DNA of 64,000 nucleotides from positions 1-64,000 of the forward strand of contig CAYLTY010000015.1 in NCBI GenBank assembly GCA_964386705.1, written 5' to 3'. The translations under genes and the position numbers were made by a program. The DNA comes from AM-0621 sp964386705. Its GTDB lineage: Bacteria; Planctomycetota; Planctomycetia; Planctomycetales; Planctomycetaceae. The notes beneath the pieces are model-generated. The model saw only the letters and a list, made by a program, of their open reading frames with translations. It had not been told where the DNA came from and searched no databases. Shown here one piece after another: positions 44,251 through 52,979 of this stretch; positions within the stretch are counted from its first letter, which is position 1; each line of letters begins with the position of its first letter.

Positions 44251-46782
44251 TTATTGATAGGTCAATTTGGCCGTGGCCGAGCAGTCTTTGTCTGCGATGA
44301 CCCGCAACCAGCGAGCCTGGAAGCTCGCCGGGAAGGCGTAGTTCGCGGACTGACCGGGCTCGATGGTGAACGATTTGTGCGCCACCCAATCGCCCTCGCC
44401 CGTCAGATCGACCTCGACGCGGAAGGCCACCGGCTCGGTCGATGAGTGAGTCAGCGTCAGGCGGCGATCGTCATAACCCCACAGCAGGTAGGCATCACTG
44501 GGCTTACCGGCTTTTACTGCTGAGTTCTGCCACGGGCCACCCACGCCGGTGGGTTTGCCGAGCTTCCACAGGTCATCAATCGTGCCGAGCCACACGGCTG
44601 CTTTGCCGTCGTCGCTACGGACGATGTGTGGATTAGCGGCTGCGTTGGCGCAGACTCCAGCCAGTACCAGCATGCCGCGATACGAGCAGTAATCCATCAC
44701 GTGCAGGCGGTGCGTGGCGACCGGTCTGACTTTTGCGAAGCCATCCGCGTTCTCGGCCGGGAGTTCGTAGAACGTCCCATGTGCACTGAAGAGGTCTCGT
44801 TCGGTGGCGACTTCACGAGACAACCGCAGGCGACCTTCCAGCGTGGGCAGATCGTAAGCTGCGTCGGTCTTCGGCAAACGCCAACGGCGCCCGCGATCAT
44901 CAATGACCAGCACCGAGGCTTCGTCGATCGAGATGACATCACGCGGAATTGCCACCTTCGAACGCAACCAGTCCTGAGCTTTGGGATCGTCCATCGGTCG
45001 CAGCTTCAGATCCGCTCCGAGTTCATAGCTGCCAACCTGCTGAGCAACCCCGTTCTCAACTCGAACTGCCGCGAGTTGCAGCGTCCGCTTATTCTCGCCA
45101 CGGGCGCGTACCAGACCTGCCAGCGTCGGACCTGCATCATCAACCTTCGCCAAGCCTGCGAACATGGCGTCGGGTTGCGTGTTCCGAGTGTCGGCGTTGC
45201 TGAATGTGAAATGCACCGAAGCTGCCGCACAGTCCGAGTTTGCTTTGACGCGAATCCATTCGCCGCGTTCTTCTTCGCTGAATTCCAGCCAGGCGGCTTC
45301 CCCAGCAGCGACGGTTACATCGCGGAGCGGCGTCCAGGTGTCTTGCCCACTGGCATTCACTTCGAGAGTGAACGTCGCGGGTGTTTGGCCACCATTCACC
45401 AAGTGAGCTGATTTGCGTCGCCAACCGGTAAAAAGGAACGGGTCCGAGACCTCGCCCGACGTCACGGAGTCCCTCAGCCAGACAGCGCCGCTAACATACG
45501 CCGGCCCGAGGCGATCCGGTGTGTCTGGACTTACGAACCACAAGTTCGACTGTGACTGGCCGGGACCTTCGATCTCGCCCTTCACTTTTCGCTTGTTGAG
45601 GAATTCCGACTTCGCGGTGTCGTCGCAGCCGAGGACGAGCTGATCGTTCCAGCGGCAGAAGTCGCCAACGACTTTGAGATACGCCGAACGTGGCCGAATT
45701 CCCGACGTATTGGTGACGCTGAAGGTACGCGGAAACTTCCAGAACAGACCGTGCATGGTCATCAGCAGATCCTGCTCGCCGACGTCGCGAATACGGGGCC
45801 ATTCGGTGTTCCAGCCGTGAGCACCGTCATAGCTGTGGCTGCCTTTGGGGAGTCGGAACGAGTGCCAGCGTCCGCCGTCCAGCAGCATCAGAATCAGCGA
45901 GCGATGGTCCCAGCCGAGGCTCCAGATGGGATCAGTCGCTGGTTTTTCATTCCCGATCAGCCCGCCCGGTCCGGTGACTTCGGTGAACTGATTGCGGCGC
46001 GTGATGATCCAGTTGGGAGCAGTCCCATCCCATTCGGCCAGTACGCCCGAGGGAACTCGCGGATTGCTCAACGCCTCGCGCGCATGATCGCCGTTGTTCG
46101 CGTAAATGATGCGGCCTTGTCCGGAAAACAAACCCTTGCCGTGATAGCCCGGCAGGTCGGCGTGGCGTCCCTGCTTCCGCTGTTCGTCGGCCCAGAGTTC
46201 CGTCACAGCCAATGTCTGGACATCGACGTCGTAGAGGCCTTCCTCCATCGTCGCGAAGTAGATCTTGTCTGCTGGCTCAGTCAGATGGCGCGCGTTGCCG
46301 GTGAGGCGTCCAAACATTTTCGAGGATGGGATCGCTCTCACGTTGCGCTTGGTATCGACAGCGTAAGCACCGATGAAAAGCTGTTGAGACTCGCGGTGAA
46401 TCATGCGATTCGCATGAGTGCCGCCGACGCTTTCCGGACGCACAATCTGCTGCAGGTCCGGCGTGATTTCGTAGAGCTTGTCTGAAGAACCGGTGGGACG
46501 ATGAGGTGGGTACGTCACAACCCACAGACGATCCGCCCAAGGAACGACGGCCCCAGTGCCGCACTCACCATCGTCGTTGAACATGGCGAGATGCGGGTAG
46601 ATTCCCGAGACAGAAACTGCCGGTGCTTTGTCGTCTGCTCGAGTTTCTGCTGCTCCGACGGCCGCCAGCAACAGTGTGGGAGCAAGAACTTGGCGATTGA
46701 TCGCGCGTAATGCCCGGCAGGACAAAGTGACGCGGCTGGTGAGATCACGAATCCAACAACGAACGCTTGGCAGAAGACGCAT
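44251..46782 (-). CDS. Large exported protein of unknown function
   Basis: About 843 residues from the ATG at 46782, which has AAGGA at good spacing; a longer frame to 46821 lacks one. The N-terminus is basic for some 30 residues and then hydrophobic (VLAPTLLLAAVGAAETRADD), fitting an exported protein. The mature sequence has many short beta repeats with Trp/Gly turns (VVPWADRLWVVTYPPHRPTG, DPIWSLGWDHRSLILMLLDG, AVWLGTIDDLWKLGKPTGVG), suggesting a propeller, and two segments ending SAHLVNGGQTPATFTLEV and RWLRVIADKDCSATAKLTYQ that look like paralogous beta-sandwich units. I know of similar conserved proteins in Planctomycetes but no assigned function. Confidence 0.78.
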   Translation of the reverse strand: MRLLPSVRCWIRDLTSRVTLSCRALRAINRQVLAPTLLLAAVGAAETRADDKAPAVSVSGIYPHLAMFNDDGECGTGAVVPWADRLWVVTYPPHRPTGSSDKLYEITPDLQQIVRPESVGGTHANRMIHRESQQLFIGAYAVDTKRNVRAIPSSKMFGRLTGNARHLTEPADKIYFATMEEGLYDVDVQTLAVTELWADEQRKQGRHADLPGYHGKGLFSGQGRIIYANNGDHAREALSNPRVPSGVLAEWDGTAPNWIITRRNQFTEVTGPGGLIGNEKPATDPIWSLGWDHRSLILMLLDGGRWHSFRLPKGSHSYDGAHGWNTEWPRIRDVGEQDLLMTMHGLFWKFPRTFSVTNTSGIRPRSAYLKVVGDFCRWNDQLVLGCDDTAKSEFLNKRKVKGEIEGPGQSQSNLWFVSPDTPDRLGPAYVSGAVWLRDSVTSGEVSDPFLFTGWRRKSAHLVNGGQTPATFTLEVNASGQDTWTPLRDVTVAAGEAAWLEFSEEERGEWIRVKANSDCAAASVHFTFSNADTRNTQPDAMFAGLAKVDDAGPTLAGLVRARGENKRTLQLAAVRVENGVAQQVGSYELGADLKLRPMDDPKAQDWLRSKVAIPRDVISIDEASVLVIDDRGRRWRLPKTDAAYDLPTLEGRLRLSREVATERDLFSAHGTFYELPAENADGFAKVRPVATHRLHVMDYCSYRGMLVLAGVCANAAANPHIVRSDDGKAAVWLGTIDDLWKLGKPTGVGGPWQNSAVKAGKPSDAYLLWGYDDRRLTLTHSSTEPVAFRVEVDLTGEGDWVAHKSFTIEPGQSANYAFPASFQARWLRVIADKDCSATAKLTYQ

Positions 46783-46999
46783 GCTGATCCTTTTCAATGG
46801 TCGCAGAATCAACCGGCGCACTGCGATCCGTGGGTATTCGACTCTGAACTCTCCGCTGGATCAAACGCGCGAAGTTCGAGATCAGACGACAATCTGCTGA
46901 CAGCAGGGCTGGCTCGTTTGACCTGCGCGGGGCGACTGCTCGAAAGTCTCACTCGAACGCGACAACTCGCCGTACATCATCATCAGCGTTGGGAACTTC

Positions 47000-47791
47000 A
47001 TGGACTTACTTCTGAAAGACAAAGTCGTACTGGTTACGGGCGGATCCAAGGGCATCGGGCAGGGGATCGTCCGCTCCTTTCTGGCTGAAGGTTGTCGTGT
47101 TGCGAACGTGAACCGCAGCGCGGACGAAGGGCGCGCACTGGAAGCTGAGTTCGCAGCCAACGGGCAGGAGTGCGTCTTCATTCAGGCCGACCTCAGCGAT
47201 GTCGCCGCTTGCCAGCGGGCCGTTGAGCAGACGGTTGTCAAGTTTGGGCGACTGGATGTGCTGGTGAACAATGCAGGCGTGAATGACGGGGTGGGTCTCA
47301 CCGCCGGGCCAGACGCGTTTTTGGGCTCGCTGCAACGCAATCTGCTGCACGTTTATGCGATGGCTCACTACTCATTGCCCGAGCTCAAGAAGTCACGCGG
47401 TTCGATCATCAACATCGGATCGAAGGTCAGTGTCACGGGGCAGGGCGGAACTTCGGGCTATGCTGCGGCGAAAGGGGCGATCAATGGCCTGACGCGCGAA
47501 TGGGCTTTGGATCTGGCTGAGCATCACATCCGAGTTAACACCGTGATCCCGGCGGAAGTCTGGACGCCGCTCTACGAGAACTGGCTCAACACGATGCCTG
47601 ATCCTGCTGGCAAGCGACGCGAAATCGAAGCCATGATTCCCTTCGAGCAACGTTTTACGACCTGCGCCGAAATCGCCGATGCAGTCGTGTTCCTGGCCTC
47701 GGAGCGATCAAGTCACACGACGGGGCAGATTATCTTCGTCGATGGTGGCTACACCCACTTTGACCGCAAGTACTCACTGGGTTCGAAGTGA
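47000..47791 (+). CDS. SDR-family dehydrogenase, sugar-dehydrogenase-like
   Basis: 263 residues. The Rossmann motif is VLVTGGSKGIGQGIVRSFLA, followed by NNAG in DVLVNNAGVNDGVGL, the catalytic Ser in INIGSKVSVTGQGG and the Tyr/Lys pair in GYAAAKGAINGLTREW. The C-terminus is HTTGQIIFVDGGYTHFDR. The TPLYENWLNTMPDP loop and the terminal HFDR resemble enzymes annotated as L-fucose dehydrogenases, so oxidation of a deoxy sugar is plausible, but this rests on memory of the family. It is cytoplasmic, divergent from the large exported protein gene across 217 bp, and stands alone. Confidence 0.87.
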   Translation: MDLLLKDKVVLVTGGSKGIGQGIVRSFLAEGCRVANVNRSADEGRALEAEFAANGQECVFIQADLSDVAACQRAVEQTVVKFGRLDVLVNNAGVNDGVGLTAGPDAFLGSLQRNLLHVYAMAHYSLPELKKSRGSIINIGSKVSVTGQGGTSGYAAAKGAINGLTREWALDLAEHHIRVNTVIPAEVWTPLYENWLNTMPDPAGKRREIEAMIPFEQRFTTCAEIADAVVFLASERSSHTTGQIIFVDGGYTHFDRKYSLGSK

Positions 47792-47911
47792 GTCGGGCTG
47801 GTACGACCTCCCGCGAAAGCGGAGCACCGCAATCTCCGTCGAATTTACAAACATCAACGTAATGTCTTGACTGATACAAAACCGATGGCAGAATGTGAAT
47901 CGGATTTGTCC

Positions 47912-47929
47912 ATCACGCGTTAGCGTGAT
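47912..47929. terminator. Possible hairpin terminator after the SDR gene
   Basis: Arms ATCACGC (47912-47918) and GCGTGAT (47923-47929) around a GTTA loop, 121 bp after the SDR stop. No T-run follows, so termination is uncertain; the hairpin could instead be a processing or protein-binding site. Confidence 0.4.
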
Positions 47930-48269
47930 TCAAGTGCAATGGCGGCGATCTTGCGGAGGCCAGCGATGAAGCGAGCCATACGAAGACGACGTGCCCGTGA
48001 CCCGCCGTGAATAGTCCCGACTGATAACGCAGTCGCTGGCGGTTCTTCATTTCTTAAAAGCCTGAATTAATCTCCGTCTCTCAGGCCCCCGCGACGACTT
48101 GAAAGCATTTCTATGGCTTCCTCGTTCCGTGAGAAGTGCGCCGGCGTTCCGCCGTGTGCTGGCGGACGTTCTGCGCTTGGAGCAACCCCTCTGTAAGGAC
48201 TCCTATGGCGAGTTCCTGTCTTTGCTCATCCCTTTTTGGCGCTGCGGGCTCAGTGCAGCACTGCGATCT

Positions 48270-48274
48270 GGAGG
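48270..48274 (+). promoter_or_regulatory. Shine-Dalgarno site GGAGG
   Basis: GGAGG six bases before the ATG at 48281 decides that start over an in-frame ATG at 48236. Confidence 0.75.
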
Positions 48275-48280
48275 TGCGGC

Positions 48281-49981
48281 ATGTCACGTTCACAAGTTCC
48301 GTGGTTATTGAAACTCCTCTACAACCATAATCCCTTTTATTTAATTAGCGCTGGCTTGAGTGTGTACGGCCTGAAGATGTTCTTCAAACCCTTCGAGGTC
48401 GAGTACATCGAGCCGTGGAACCTGATGGGCGCTTTGAGCGCTCTGACACTGCTGATGGCATTTACGGCCTACTGCATTGTGAAGTTTGGACGGGTGTGGG
48501 AGGACGCCCGCTCTATCGTTCTGGTATTATTATTGATGTTTTTTGCGATCTCGGTCAGCTTTGATGAGATCGTCACGTTGGTGTCCTGGGAAGCCAACAC
48601 AGCCGTTGATGCGCTGGCGTTGATGGGTTTTGGGCTGTTGCTTTCCGTCAGTGTTACGGAAGCGTTGCTATCTGGCCTGAAGATTCGGTTGCCCTGGTCT
48701 TACCGCCTGCCCTTTTATGGGCTGCTGGCACTGTTCTTTGGTTTTCCGTTGTGGGTTTCACCCGAAGTTTCAGGCTGCGCGCCCGCGATGGCGACGTATC
48801 GAGTGGCGCTATTTCCGAGTTTCGCGGGGCTGATCACGCTTGGCCTCTTGCCTGCCGTGCGAAGTGGCCGGGGCGCAGTCGTTGAAAATGGAACTCCCTG
48901 GAAATGGCCTTGTTTTCCGTGGTGTTTGTTCGTGTTTATGGGGCTCGCGGTTTGCTTGAGATCCTATTCATTGGCAATTTCATTTGATCGAGCCAATGCG
49001 CGAGCCCACTTCTGGGACACATCCTTTGGAATGTATTTTCTCGTCCCATTTCTGGGGGCGGTGTTACTCGTGTTGCTCGAACTGGGCCTCGTCGAGCGGA
49101 TCAGGAAGTTACAGGACGGGGTGTTACTGGCCGCGCCATTGTTGGTTGCGATGTCACGTCCCTGGCTCGAGAACCGGAGTTGGCATTACTCGCGGAATTT
49201 GTTTTTGCAGGACGTCATCTCAACCATCGGGTCGCCTGTGGCGATTGCTATGTGTGGTCTGATGGTGTTTTATGGCTACGCATGGCTGCGTGGCGTGCGG
49301 AGAGCCGAACTGGGGTTCATCGCGGCGTCGATGATGAATTTGTTTGTGGGACCGCAGTCGTTGAGCTTGTCGACCCATATGCAACAGTATTGGCCGCTCG
49401 TGGGCTTGGGCATCGTGGAACTGGCCTACGGGCTGATCTTCCGACAGAGCCCGCGCACGTTGCTCGGCGCGGGCAGTCTGACGCTCGGAGGCACGTGGTT
49501 GGGAGTACAAGCGGGGCTGACTCCGGCTGAACCGTTTGTGATATGGCATGCGTTGCTATTCGGGGTGATAGCGATCACGACTCTCTATCGTGATTTCTGG
49601 GCAATTACTTTGCGTCCGGTGGCTGGAGTGTTGCTCGGACTGGCCTCCCTGATGGTTCTTGCCTCAGAGACTCACTTTGGTCTGACGGGATTACTCTTCG
49701 CTGCTTACGTGGCCGTGATGATTTTGATGGCGACCGTTCTCGGACTGATGCTGCGTGAGCGGTGGTATCTGATCGCAGGCGGATCAACAGCCGCTGCCAG
49801 CGTGGCTGCGGTGGGCTGGCAGTTTTGTGTGCGACTCTATGAGATTGACGGCGGAATCCCGCTGGCAGCGGCAGGATTCTGTTTTGTGACCGCTGTATTG
49901 ATCAGCATTCTGAAAGCCGGTCGAAGTCAGAACGAGAACTCAGAGCCTGCCGTTCAGCGTTTGGGGCATCTGGACGAGTAG
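48281..49981 (+). CDS. Large multi-pass membrane protein of unknown function
   Basis: About 566 residues with some 14 hydrophobic segments, from PFYLISAGLSVYGLKMFF at the N-terminus to AAAGFCFVTAVLISIL near the C-terminus. The opening LLKLLYNHNPFYLISAGLSV is a pattern I associate with planctomycete membrane proteins of unknown role. There are few charged residues inside helices and no transporter, kinase or glycosyltransferase motif that I can identify. The last 20 residues are polar. It stands between an SDR gene and the convergent FkbM methyltransferase gene, 70 bp away, so it is probably monocistronic. Confidence 0.78.
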   Translation: MSRSQVPWLLKLLYNHNPFYLISAGLSVYGLKMFFKPFEVEYIEPWNLMGALSALTLLMAFTAYCIVKFGRVWEDARSIVLVLLLMFFAISVSFDEIVTLVSWEANTAVDALALMGFGLLLSVSVTEALLSGLKIRLPWSYRLPFYGLLALFFGFPLWVSPEVSGCAPAMATYRVALFPSFAGLITLGLLPAVRSGRGAVVENGTPWKWPCFPWCLFVFMGLAVCLRSYSLAISFDRANARAHFWDTSFGMYFLVPFLGAVLLVLLELGLVERIRKLQDGVLLAAPLLVAMSRPWLENRSWHYSRNLFLQDVISTIGSPVAIAMCGLMVFYGYAWLRGVRRAELGFIAASMMNLFVGPQSLSLSTHMQQYWPLVGLGIVELAYGLIFRQSPRTLLGAGSLTLGGTWLGVQAGLTPAEPFVIWHALLFGVIAITTLYRDFWAITLRPVAGVLLGLASLMVLASETHFGLTGLLFAAYVAVMILMATVLGLMLRERWYLIAGGSTAAASVAAVGWQFCVRLYEIDGGIPLAAAGFCFVTAVLISILKAGRSQNENSEPAVQRLGHLDE

Positions 49982-50051
49982 TTATCTTGTGGAGTCATGA
50001 TCGCTGGCCGGTGGATAGCTTCCGCAGCTTCCATCGGCCCTTTTTCTATAA

Positions 50052-50726
50052 TCAATTCGGTTTGGCGAAGAACGCTCCCCAAGGAAATTCGTGGCGGTGG
50101 ATGCTTACCGTATGAGTGGCTGCCAACGACCGTTCGATTCGCGGGATGCTGTCGAAGTAGTGCCACTCACCGACGATGTAGCCTACGCGCTGCAGGTAGT
50201 TGTGGCGGCACAGATCTTCGAGGATGTCGGCTTCTGCTCCTTCACAGTCAAGCTTCAACAAGTCCAATTGTGGAGAATTGTACTGTGATAGCAGTTGCAG
50301 GACATCGCCGGCGCGGACGGTATATGACTGCCGGTCTGTTGGAATTGGAGTAAACTGTGAAACAACCTCAGCAATGAAATTGGCTGCCGGATTCTGATCT
50401 GAGGACGACATCAAAGTGACCGATGACGGTCCGCCGACGGGCACCAATGCTTGTGGATGCCAGTGTTGTCCTTTGGCAGGTGCAGTGTTCAGATGCCAGT
50501 AGGGTGCGGCGCTCGGATCGGGCTCGACGGCGATAACTTGGGCAGCCGGCCAGAGTTGTTTGACAAGTCGCGTAAATGACCCGATATGCGCGCCGACGTC
50601 CAATGCCCACGTCACTGAAACTCCACTTTTTTGCAGAGCGCGAAGGCGATACTCGTCTCTGACGAAGACCGATGTAGCGATTTCCTGATCCCACGCGTTA
50701 CGAATCCACATCTTCTGCATGGACAT
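50052..50726 (-). CDS. FkbM-family methyltransferase
   Basis: 224 residues with the class I SAM-dependent methyltransferase fold in FkbM style: WALDVGAHIGSFTRLVKQLW is motif I (glycine loop binding SAM), QVIAVEPDPSAA is motif II with the acidic residue that binds the ribose, and LDLLKLDCEGAEADILEDL is the FkbM hallmark around the catalytic region. FkbM enzymes O-methylate polyketides, sugars and glycans. Its position directly after a glycosyltransferase, separated by 6 bp, makes a glycan the likely target. It is the last gene of the four-gene minus-strand operon. Confidence 0.9.
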   Translation of the reverse strand: MSMQKMWIRNAWDQEIATSVFVRDEYRLRALQKSGVSVTWALDVGAHIGSFTRLVKQLWPAAQVIAVEPDPSAAPYWHLNTAPAKGQHWHPQALVPVGGPSSVTLMSSSDQNPAANFIAEVVSQFTPIPTDRQSYTVRAGDVLQLLSQYNSPQLDLLKLDCEGAEADILEDLCRHNYLQRVGYIVGEWHYFDSIPRIERSLAATHTVSIHRHEFPWGAFFAKPN

Positions 50727-50732
50727 GTTGTT

Positions 50733-52100
50733 TTAGGCCTGATTGAGCCAATGAGAATTCAGCCTCAGCGAGGCTAGTTCATGGACGGTTCGAAAACAGA
50801 AAGCTTCGAGTGGGAACTGAGGGTGAAATTGGTTCTGCCGACTCCGTTGGGGGGTCGCCTGAAACTTCAAATCGGGTAGTCTAAATTTGTCATGCACGCG
50901 ATGAATAAACAGTGTCTGACCGTGATCGTCGAATTGGCGAATCGCAACGGAATCGAACTTGGAGTGTGGCCAGCATCGCGCATACGCCCGGCCGAGCCGA
51001 CGCCACGCCATTGGAAATGTGTCTTTATCGCCGTATAGAATCTGATAAACAAAGTCTGCTTGTTCGTTATACTTCGCAGCGATCGTCAGTTCGCTCCAGC
51101 ATGTTTGTTTGTTGACGAGAATCTGGCCTGATTCTGTCGGCAGTTCCTGGAATCGTGTTACACCGAAAATCGTCCAGGCATAGTCGGGAATCATATAAGT
51201 GTTTAATTCAAGGTCTGGCCAGAAGACTGCTCCGTGCTTGCGATACTGCGGCCAGTCAAACAGGAATTCTGGATTGCGAACCGGATAACTATCTGCATCG
51301 AGTAACAATACCTCTTGAAACGAGCATTGTTGCAAAGCGTACGCTTTCAGCTGCCAGCCTTTCCACCAGTGGTTTTGGAGAAAACGGAACGGCTTGAGGC
51401 GAACAAACTCATCGGCGTCGATGCACGTTACTCCCAACGGTTTGAGTACGTCGCGCAGTTCATCGTCAACTTCGCCCTTCAGGTGCCACAACTCGATGGG
51501 AAGTTGACAACCCACGTGGCGTAACACTCGAACGGTGACATAGGCCGACACGAAGTATTTTCCGCCGCCTACCACCACAATTCCACGGCCTTGGTGGCGA
51601 GGTGGGATCGTCGATGTAGAGGCGATGGAATCCGCAATTAGCTCACGTTGCGCTATCTGGGCGTTATCCCATTTCCACCAGTCTGCAGCTTGCTGCCGCG
51701 GGGGCAATTCAATCAGGCGTCGCACCTGATCGACGGGCATGTGGGGAGTGACTACGGGAAATAAATAGTCGGGACAACTCTGGCAGTTGGCCAGGGTTGT
51801 TTGCCCCCAACGGGGATGGCTGCAAGCGTGTCTGGCGTACCCGTCAAAATGCTCCTGTGTGGTGCCGGCGGCAGTTCCACCGTGATGCATGTTGACTTGT
51901 GGCTGAGCCGTTCCTAAGTGTGCGCAACCGACAGCACGAACGAGCCCTGTGCTGACTGAATCGTCGGGATGATCTCGACAAAAACAGCCGGCACATTGGG
52001 ATGGCGTGACGAACTTCAGGCCGGCAAGTTTGGGAGAGTTGCAACCTCGTAATTCATGGCCGCCACAGGGCTGACCGTGGCGGCATGTGGGGAAACTCAT
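50733..52100 (-). CDS. Cys-rich putative glycosyltransferase (mannosyltransferase-like)
   Basis: 455 residues. The first ~110 contain ten Cys (6, 12, 20, 36, 39, 41, 59, 93, 106, 109), including C36-x2-C39-x-C41 and C106-x2-C109, which suggests a metal or Fe-S binding segment. The rest looks like a nucleotide-sugar glycosyltransferase of the alpha-mannosyltransferase (GT71/MNN-like) style: IVVVGGGKYFVSAYVTVRVL, VDDELRDVLKPLGV, WWKGWQLKAYALQQCSFQEV and the DxD site LLLDADSYPVRNP (D268-A-D270), which binds the metal and sugar nucleotide. There is no signal peptide or transmembrane segment. It starts 9 bp after the end of the unknown protein gene upstream. The donor sugar and acceptor are unknown. 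Confidence 0.78.
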   Translation of the reverse strand: MSFPTCRHGQPCGGHELRGCNSPKLAGLKFVTPSQCAGCFCRDHPDDSVSTGLVRAVGCAHLGTAQPQVNMHHGGTAAGTTQEHFDGYARHACSHPRWGQTTLANCQSCPDYLFPVVTPHMPVDQVRRLIELPPRQQAADWWKWDNAQIAQRELIADSIASTSTIPPRHQGRGIVVVGGGKYFVSAYVTVRVLRHVGCQLPIELWHLKGEVDDELRDVLKPLGVTCIDADEFVRLKPFRFLQNHWWKGWQLKAYALQQCSFQEVLLLDADSYPVRNPEFLFDWPQYRKHGAVFWPDLELNTYMIPDYAWTIFGVTRFQELPTESGQILVNKQTCWSELTIAAKYNEQADFVYQILYGDKDTFPMAWRRLGRAYARCWPHSKFDSVAIRQFDDHGQTLFIHRVHDKFRLPDLKFQATPQRSRQNQFHPQFPLEAFCFRTVHELASLRLNSHWLNQA

Positions 52101-52109
52101 GGCCGTTGG

Positions 52110-52979
52110 CTAGCGGGGTTGGATCGTGATGGACGCGGGAATGGCAGCGTCGTCTGGTACTCCGGCACTGGCGACATCACGGAAGACATTCTGTCCCAGC
52201 CCGTTGAACTTGCTCGCGCACAGAGAGTAGGTGATCCGGCTCTCGCCAAGTTCAAAGCGCAGTTGCCACGACTTGCCAAACGGCGAATCACACGTCAGCT
52301 GAATGCGAGGAGAGGTCGAGCCGTTGCCGCCATTGCAGTAGGCGACTTTCTCATTTGGCGATGTTTGCAACTTCAAGGTCCATGACCCGTTCAGCGAACC
52401 CAACAACGCTCCACCAAAGCTGCCAGCTTTCAGCTCCCAGGCTGAGGGAATGGTTTCAAACGCCAGATCTGGTGGAGAGGCAAGCCGGTTTTCAGCGAAT
52501 GACAAGTTTCCGCCATTACATTCGGTCGAGCTACCCCAAGCAGGAGTGAACACGACTGTTTGCGCTGCTGTAATCACGCTGCCTTCCCGAGCCCACACGA
52601 CGAGGGTGTGTGTGGTAGTGCTTGGGTAGTTGGCGACTGTACCAACTTCACTGAAGGACCAGTCCCCTTCGGGGGTTGGTGTGGTTGATATCGCCCCTGA
52701 CATCGAGGCCGAAAATGGGTCGGTGATTGTGCCTGAAAATACTTTGGCATAAACCGTGTTGGCGCCGAAAGCTGTCCCCGATGCGCAGATTTTTCCTGTG
52801 AACGTCGTTGCGACTGGGCTTGAGTTGGGAACGTCAATACTGAGCTGAACGGCTTCAAACGTTGCCGCTGGCGGCCGCGAAAACGCGTCTTTCTCCACGA
52901 CGACCGCGGGTGGGGCGCCATTCGTAGGGATTCGAATTTCCAGTTTGATGGAAATTGCGTTGTCGTTTTGGCCCGTCAT
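52110..52979 (-). CDS. Unknown protein co-translated with the Ser/Thr kinase
   Basis: 289 residues. The start ATG at 52979 overlaps the kinase stop by 4 bp, so translation is coupled. There is no signal peptide. The N-terminal half looks like a beta-sandwich (ISIKLEIRIPTNGAPPAVVV, FEAVQLSIDVPNSSPVATTF), then THTLVVWAREGSVITAAQTV. The C-terminal half contains two short Cys-Asn-Gly-Gly motifs (TECNGGNLSF and AYCNGGNGST) in a lipocalin-like alternation of strands (GSLNGSWTLKLQTSP, SWQLRFELGESRITYSLC). I do not recognise a family. Its fixed place between kinase and glycosyltransferase suggests that it is a substrate or binding partner of one of them, which is inference. Confidence 0.75.
   Translation of the reverse strand: MTGQNDNAISIKLEIRIPTNGAPPAVVVEKDAFSRPPAATFEAVQLSIDVPNSSPVATTFTGKICASGTAFGANTVYAKVFSGTITDPFSASMSGAISTTPTPEGDWSFSEVGTVANYPSTTTHTLVVWAREGSVITAAQTVVFTPAWGSSTECNGGNLSFAENRLASPPDLAFETIPSAWELKAGSFGGALLGSLNGSWTLKLQTSPNEKVAYCNGGNGSTSPRIQLTCDSPFGKSWQLRFELGESRITYSLCASKFNGLGQNVFRDVASAGVPDDAAIPASITIQPR

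Larger units (their letters stand above)
47792..48280. other. 489-bp intergenic region
   Basis: I see no gene here: the plus-strand open frames starting at 48099 and 48136 overlap the next gene in other frames and have no recognisable content. A perfect hairpin lies at 47912-47929. The right end should hold the promoter of the membrane protein gene. Confidence 0.5.
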
